NCBI GenBank assembly: GCA_027576995.1 | Contig: JANBQC010000769.1 | Span: 1 to 11,315, forward strand | From: Dimargaris cristalligena | Lineage: Eukaryota > Kickxellomycota > Dimargaritomycetes > Dimargaritales > Dimargaritaceae | Length of the DNA: 11,315 nucleotides | Direction: 5' to 3' | Shown here: piece after piece, positions 7,753 through 11,315 of the stretch | Layout of the letters: the number at the start of each line of letters is the position of its first letter | How positions within the stretch are numbered: the first letter of the stretch is position 1 | The notes under the pieces: generated by a model | The model's database searches: none | What the model was told of the DNA's origin: nothing | The model's input: the letters and a program-made list of their open reading frames with translations, nothing else | Translations under genes and position numbers: made by a program

Positions 7753-7793
7753 CCAATGTTTATGTTTATGTTTATATAATAAATAAACATTGG
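7753..7793 (+). terminator. CDC5 3' end: poly(A) signals within an inverted repeat
   Basis: Two overlapping AATAAA hexamers (7778-7783 and 7782-7787) lie about 180 nt after the stop. They sit at the 3' side of a perfect 11-bp inverted repeat, CCAATGTTTAT (7753-7763) and ATAAACATTGG (7783-7793), separated by TTTATG-type repeats. In RNA the pairing would hold part of the poly(A) signal in a stem. Confidence 0.6.
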
Positions 7794-7798
7794 TGGAC

Positions 7799-8980
7799 TT
7801 GTATGCCGATATTAATTCATTGATATGTCTAGTCGATTGTCAACTGTCCGTTGGATCTATCACTGAAACATGATCAGTTTCAACCAGCTTTAGGGTATTT
7901 ATATTGCTGATGCTCCCATAAGGACAATGGCCTTTGGATATTTATGATTGGCCACAGTCCCGGTGTGGGGAGCAAGAGATAATGAGGAGATTTTGGCGTC
8001 TTAAAATGATAGGTATTAAATGGCTTACACGGAGCTATCACGCCCTTTAAAGTTATACAAGGTTAAACCTAGCTGTAGAGAATGCCATTATTCTATTGTC
8101 GGTTTTGTTTATCCAAGCAAATAATGCAATGTGTCTTACAAATAACATTTTGGATCCTATGCGATTACGCAAAATCCACCACATGAAGTAAGCAAACGGA
8201 AGGTGTTAAGCTACGGTCTGGGTAACGAGTATATTAAGGTAATAGTTGGTAGATGCATTGGTGGATCTTGGCGTCGCCCAATCGCTTGTTACAGGCAGAT
8301 GGTACCCCCCCCTAATACATAACACGGAAAAGCCGTTTTATCTAATTCAGTAAGCAATTGTAAAGCAAATGGTCCTAAAATAACCTATTTATTGTGATAA
8401 TAATAATACGAAATGACTAAAAAAAGTTCAATAACCGATTCAAATATGTAAAACGGCCCTTCATAAACAGCTACAAGGTTTAGAAATAAACCGCTCCAGA
8501 TAAGAAAGATCACACTTTCTTTCAAGAACTACCCTCTGCTGATTTTTTTAAAGTGCATTGCCCATTCTCGCCAATTTCGATAAGAGTTTAGGGGCCTAAA
8601 TTAAAGCACTCTGAGTATCCCTGTCGGGTTCTTTTAAGTGCATTATAAAGTTTTACTGTGCTACTGACAGACAATGCCGATCTATTGATGGATATTTCAT
8701 TGCGCAGAGCATGTGACGGAGTTTGACCTTTTTGAACCCGGGACATATTTACCAATATAACCCTTAGGTAATTGTATGTTTCTTGGTGTTATTTTAATGT
8801 AATTAAATAATATGCGTCATAGGTGAACCCCAATAAAAAGTGGTAAAAAAATGTTGCATGCCAATTGGGGTCAAATGGGATAGCATATAAATGGGTTATT
8901 AAATAGTAATACTATAAAGAAACCACCCAGAACTATGGGAGACGAGGGCTGGTAGTTTTGAAAACAACTAATAAGGGCAC
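7799..8980. other. Non-coding AT-rich intergenic region
   Basis: There is no ORF with coding character on either strand, no tRNA-like B box, and no LTR match. CpG occurs at ordinary scattered positions (for example around 7997, 8170 and 8270), unlike the CpG-free DNA that begins just inside the LTR at 8981. A small inverted repeat, TGAAAC/GTTTCA, lies near 7864-7881. Confidence 0.5.
8976..8980. repeat. Target-site duplication, left (GGCAC)
   Basis: This is identical to 9555-9559 and abuts the TG terminus of solo LTR copy 2. Confidence 0.9.
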
Positions 8981-9554
8981 TGTCGGCCCTCCTAACCCAA
9001 CCTAAATCCAGACTCAATGATTGTCCACCCTCATTAGGCCTTATAGTGCCATACTAAACCTCCCATAGTCACCCCCAGTACTATGGGACCATCATTTATT
9101 ATATAACCCTTCTCCATCCAGCTCCAATGCTTTGCACAAAATACTCAATCTGCTGATTCAAAGACTCTTCCAGTTCCCATAAGAGTCTTCCAGATACAAA
9201 GCCATCTGGTCAGTCTATACCATAGTTTAGTAGTATCTCCCCTTGGGACCTCCCTCTGGAGCTGTCCCTGTATATATGTAACTAAGCCCCATCATGGACC
9301 AGTTCAATTCCTTAGCTTATTCATACCCCCCCAGTTTACCTCAATAAACTCTATATATACTTACTCCCCCTATATTGACTAATAAGTGTACCCACTGCAT
9401 GTCCCTTACATATACCCGCACTTATCCTTTATTGGCTAGTACAGTACCCCATCCTAATGCTAGTAGCCTGCTTGGCTGAGTCTAAGCCCCACCTACCATT
9501 AAAAGCCTATCCCCAAGACTCTTGATGGACTAAGAGTGGTTAATTCAGGTGACA
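8981..9554 (+). mobile_element. Solo LTR, copy 2, 574 bp, complete
   Basis: It begins TGTCGGCC and ends AGGTGACA, flanked by the perfect 5-bp duplication GGCAC (8976-8980 and 9555-9559). It aligns collinearly with 294-878 in the same orientation; many differences are C/T or G/A transitions. It has the same TATA-like region (9271-9280), AATAAA (9343-9348), and three conserved inverted repeats, including TCCCATAGT/ACTATGGGA at 9061-9088. Only two CpGs remain (8984 and 9417). Its target duplication differs from copy 1, so the two are independent insertions, not the ends of one 9-kb element. It lies 691 bp upstream of the gene at 10246 in the same orientation. Confidence 0.92.
9343..9348 (+). terminator. 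LTR poly(A) signal AATAAA (copy 2)
   Basis: This is the aligned counterpart of 668-673, including the following CTCTATATAT. Confidence 0.6.
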
Positions 9555-9559
9555 GGCAC
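9555..9559. repeat. Target-site duplication, right (GGCAC)
   Basis: This is the partner of 8976-8980, directly after the CA terminus of solo LTR copy 2. Confidence 0.9.
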
Positions 9560-10183
9560 ATCTGACCATTCTCTTAGTTGTTACACTAACTCTTTTGGCC
9601 AGGTAGGCTATTAAGTATGATGGGTGCCATATATATGGGGTTACCATATGCCTAATATACTGGAATTATCTTTTGCAGTTTTCAGCCAGGATTATAGCCA
9701 ATGGCTGAGAAGGGTGTGTAGAATAGCTTCTTTGATGGTAGTGACCTAAACCTAAGTGCAGAGAGAACCTCTTTGGGTAGTTTTCCCTAACACAACTGAA
9801 GTGTTGTGTACCATTTGAGGAGTGGTTGGGGTATTATTTCCAGTCCCAAGGTATATATAATAAACCCAATGGCCAGGCTAGGTAGATGTTCTACCACCCC
9901 TTGGCCAGACTTCTGTCACTTCCCTCCTCCCCTCTTCCCCCCTTCAGCTATCTACATTTTATACTTTGCAGGTAATTTCATATATATTCATTGTGTGGTT
10001 TCTTATCATATATAACTAACCCTTACAAGTATAAACTACAGCACTTTGCCCTGCTTCCTGTAGTTAATTGCCCTACCACTAGTAATAGATGTTTTTCCAA
10101 ATTTGGTGGATATAAAAAAATCTGCTTTACCTTTGCATCAAATATTGGTTCCTTATAATTTTCCTCCAGTCCCTTTTGGTTTT
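9560..10183. other. CpG-free non-coding block between LTR copy 2 and the secreted-protein gene
   Basis: There is no CG dinucleotide anywhere in this stretch, although C and G are both common and TG and CA abound. No match to the LTRs and no convincing ORF is seen. TATA-like tracts occur near 9852-9860 and 9980-9987, and a pyrimidine-rich run at about 9918-9945. It may be an unrecognised old transposon relic or host flank that shared the LTR's methylation. Confidence 0.5.
10111..10120 (+). promoter_or_regulatory. Candidate TATA box of the secreted-protein gene
   Basis: TATAAAAAAA lies 126-135 bp before the ATG at 10246, with pyrimidine-rich sequence in between, a reasonable spacing for a fungal core promoter. 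Confidence 0.4.
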
Positions 10184-10245
10184 CGGGAGACTCCAATTTG
10201 TTTAACCAACCATCAGCTCCCCTGTTTCAGTACTGTTGTCTCACT

Positions 10246-11113
10246 ATGCACAGACTCTTGATTAAACCCATTTCCCTCAGCGGCTTAGTCATCATGATGG
10301 CCACCTTTGCCATGCCGATTCAGGATATTACACACTTCCCATTGATGCCCTCGATCAGCCAGTTTTACACCACAATGGAAGGTTCCTAAAAATCATACCA
10401 TTCAGCATGGGGCCTCCTAAGTACCCTCCTCGCTAAAAAGAACAACATGCCTCCAGTTCAATTCCAAGCCAGTGTGACCAGGCTGGTCGGAACCATGGAG
10501 CCCTATGCTAACCAACTGGGCCAAGCCGTTGAGGATATCCATCAAGTGGTCAACTCTAAAGTGGACCCAACTCGATGTTGGAGACGATGCCGGTATTTAT
10601 CAAATATATGATCGGCTTGATGGCATGGGTCCCTTGGAACCTCAGGGTTTCAATGAATTGTCCCCGAATATCCAGATTTTTGAGGGGGCCTCGAGGTTCC
10701 TAAGTGCCATGAATCAAATAGCCATAGACGGATGGTCCCAATTAGCCCAGAAACTCCCAATGAGCTCTCGGGGTTTGCCTAAATTGGAGGTCAGCTTTCT
10801 TTCACCTAAACAAGCTATCATCTACTTCGCCGCAATGGAAAACACCCCGACCTCATCCCTGGCCTCACTCCCGTGCCGACAACAAGTCAATCTGACCATA
10901 GGCGGCATTGGCCGAGATAGGGACTATTATGAGAATGCTTGTTGGAAAATCGAACGAAACCCCGTCAATAGACTTGAGGCCCCCAGTAATCAGGCCGTCT
11001 GGAAGCTTATTAAAACAGCCGTCCGCGTCAACGACCTGATTGTGGCCAACTCCGCAATAATGGCCAAGTTAGCTATTCAATTGGAGGCTCAACTCAATAG
11101 GCGGAATAAATAG
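10246..11113 (+). CDS. Putative secreted protein, interrupted reading frame (introns or mutations)
   Basis: The ATG at 10246 begins a signal peptide (MHRLLIKP, then a Leu/Val/Ile/Met core, then AMPIQD) that runs into TAA at 10387. The same frame reopens with QFQASVTRLVGTMEPYANQ, helical in character, to about 10575; coding then continues one frame over to TAG at 11111. A splice model, join(10246..10381, 10457..10560, 10646..11113), restores one frame of 235 residues, using donors GTTCCT and GTGGAC and acceptors CTCCAG and CTCAG. Both donors are weak, and the second proposed intron itself reads as plausible protein, so a one-base frameshift is an equal alternative. The C-terminal part has two cysteines (LPCRQQ, ENACWK), a possible disulfide, and ends in a long amphipathic helix. 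No family is recognised. A start at 10447 without the signal peptide is possible. Confidence 0.5.
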
Positions 11114-11164
11114 GCTGTTGGGAAGTTCAATAATTTTGTGTTTAGATGACTTCCAGTCATTTAT

Positions 11165-11170
11165 AATAAA
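11165..11170 (+). terminator. Poly(A) signal AATAAA of the secreted-protein gene
   Basis: It lies 51 nt after the TAG at 11111-11113. A canonical signal at this distance supports the 3' end of a transcribed gene. A small inverted repeat, ATGACT/AGTCAT, lies just upstream near 11147-11161. Confidence 0.55.
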
Positions 11171-11315
11171 GTCGAAAAGTAAGTAAACAACAAACCAAAA
11201 ACCAAGATTTATAAACACTTTGTAGGAGCAGGGGGCAGTTTACACCACCCGCGCGCTACTATTTTTTTCCCCAATGTACTTGCAAATTTCCACCCTTCTC
11301 CGACTCGTACCACTT

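Noticed and set aside
5030..7790. Numerous antisense and alternative-frame ORFs over CDC5, including 7198-7779 (+) and 7518-7790 (-)
   Set aside because: The 836-codon frame is unmistakably Cdc5; the others are shadows or run into the 3' UTR.
294..9554. The two LTRs as ends of one full-length retrotransposon
   Set aside because: Each has its own different target duplication (TTGAA and GGCAC), and host genes MAM33 and CDC5 lie between them with no gag-pol.
9806..10015. Plus-strand 69-codon frame
   Set aside because: GTG start, no coding character, inside the CpG-free block.
10550..10590. Programmed ribosomal frameshift in the secreted-protein gene
   Set aside because: No known slippery site of the Ty1 or Ty3 type is seen; an intron or mutation is simpler, and the other break at 10387 would remain.

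Overview
The window looks like nuclear DNA of a filamentous or early-diverging fungus. It has two eukaryotic housekeeping genes (a MAM33/p32 mitochondrial matrix protein and the spliceosomal Myb protein Cdc5/Cef1), GT-AG introns, AATAAA-type poly(A) signals, and solo LTRs of a retrotransposon. The phylum cannot be fixed from the sequence alone; assignment to a non-Dikarya lineage would be a guess.

Layout. 1-85 is the right end of a CpG-rich, apparently young LTR. 86-293 is a scrap of host DNA with a minus-strand ORF that starts with a signal peptide; its 3' end is cut by that LTR. 294-878 is a complete solo LTR with a perfect 5-bp target duplication. 884-1955 is AT-rich with no gene I can support. 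1956-3105 holds two tandem, diverged copies of a cysteine-containing gene: a decayed copy (about 1956-2425), then a copy whose frame is intact across a predicted 147-nt intron (2512-3105). 3245-4105 is MAM33. 4776-7598 is CDC5, with a 19-nt coding first exon and a 249-nt intron. 7799-8980 is non-coding. 8981-9554 is a second solo LTR of the same family, also with a perfect target duplication. 9555-10183 contains no CpG at all. 10246-11113 is a putative secreted-protein gene, lineage-specific as far as I can tell, whose frame is interrupted twice (introns or mutations).

How it fits together. Two compact, GC-richer housekeeping genes on the + strand sit inside an accessory landscape of LTR remnants and small secreted or cysteine-rich ORFs. 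Both complete LTRs have lost nearly every CpG (none in 585 bp; two in 574 bp), while the 85-bp LTR end still has six. At aligned sites the old copies carry TG or CA where the young one has CG, the footprint expected from deamination of methylated CpG. The most interesting points are this methylation-like scar, the cysteine-rich gene pair found only by splicing, and the secreted-peptide ORF trapped between two LTRs. I found no CRISPR array, tRNA, rRNA or replication origin.
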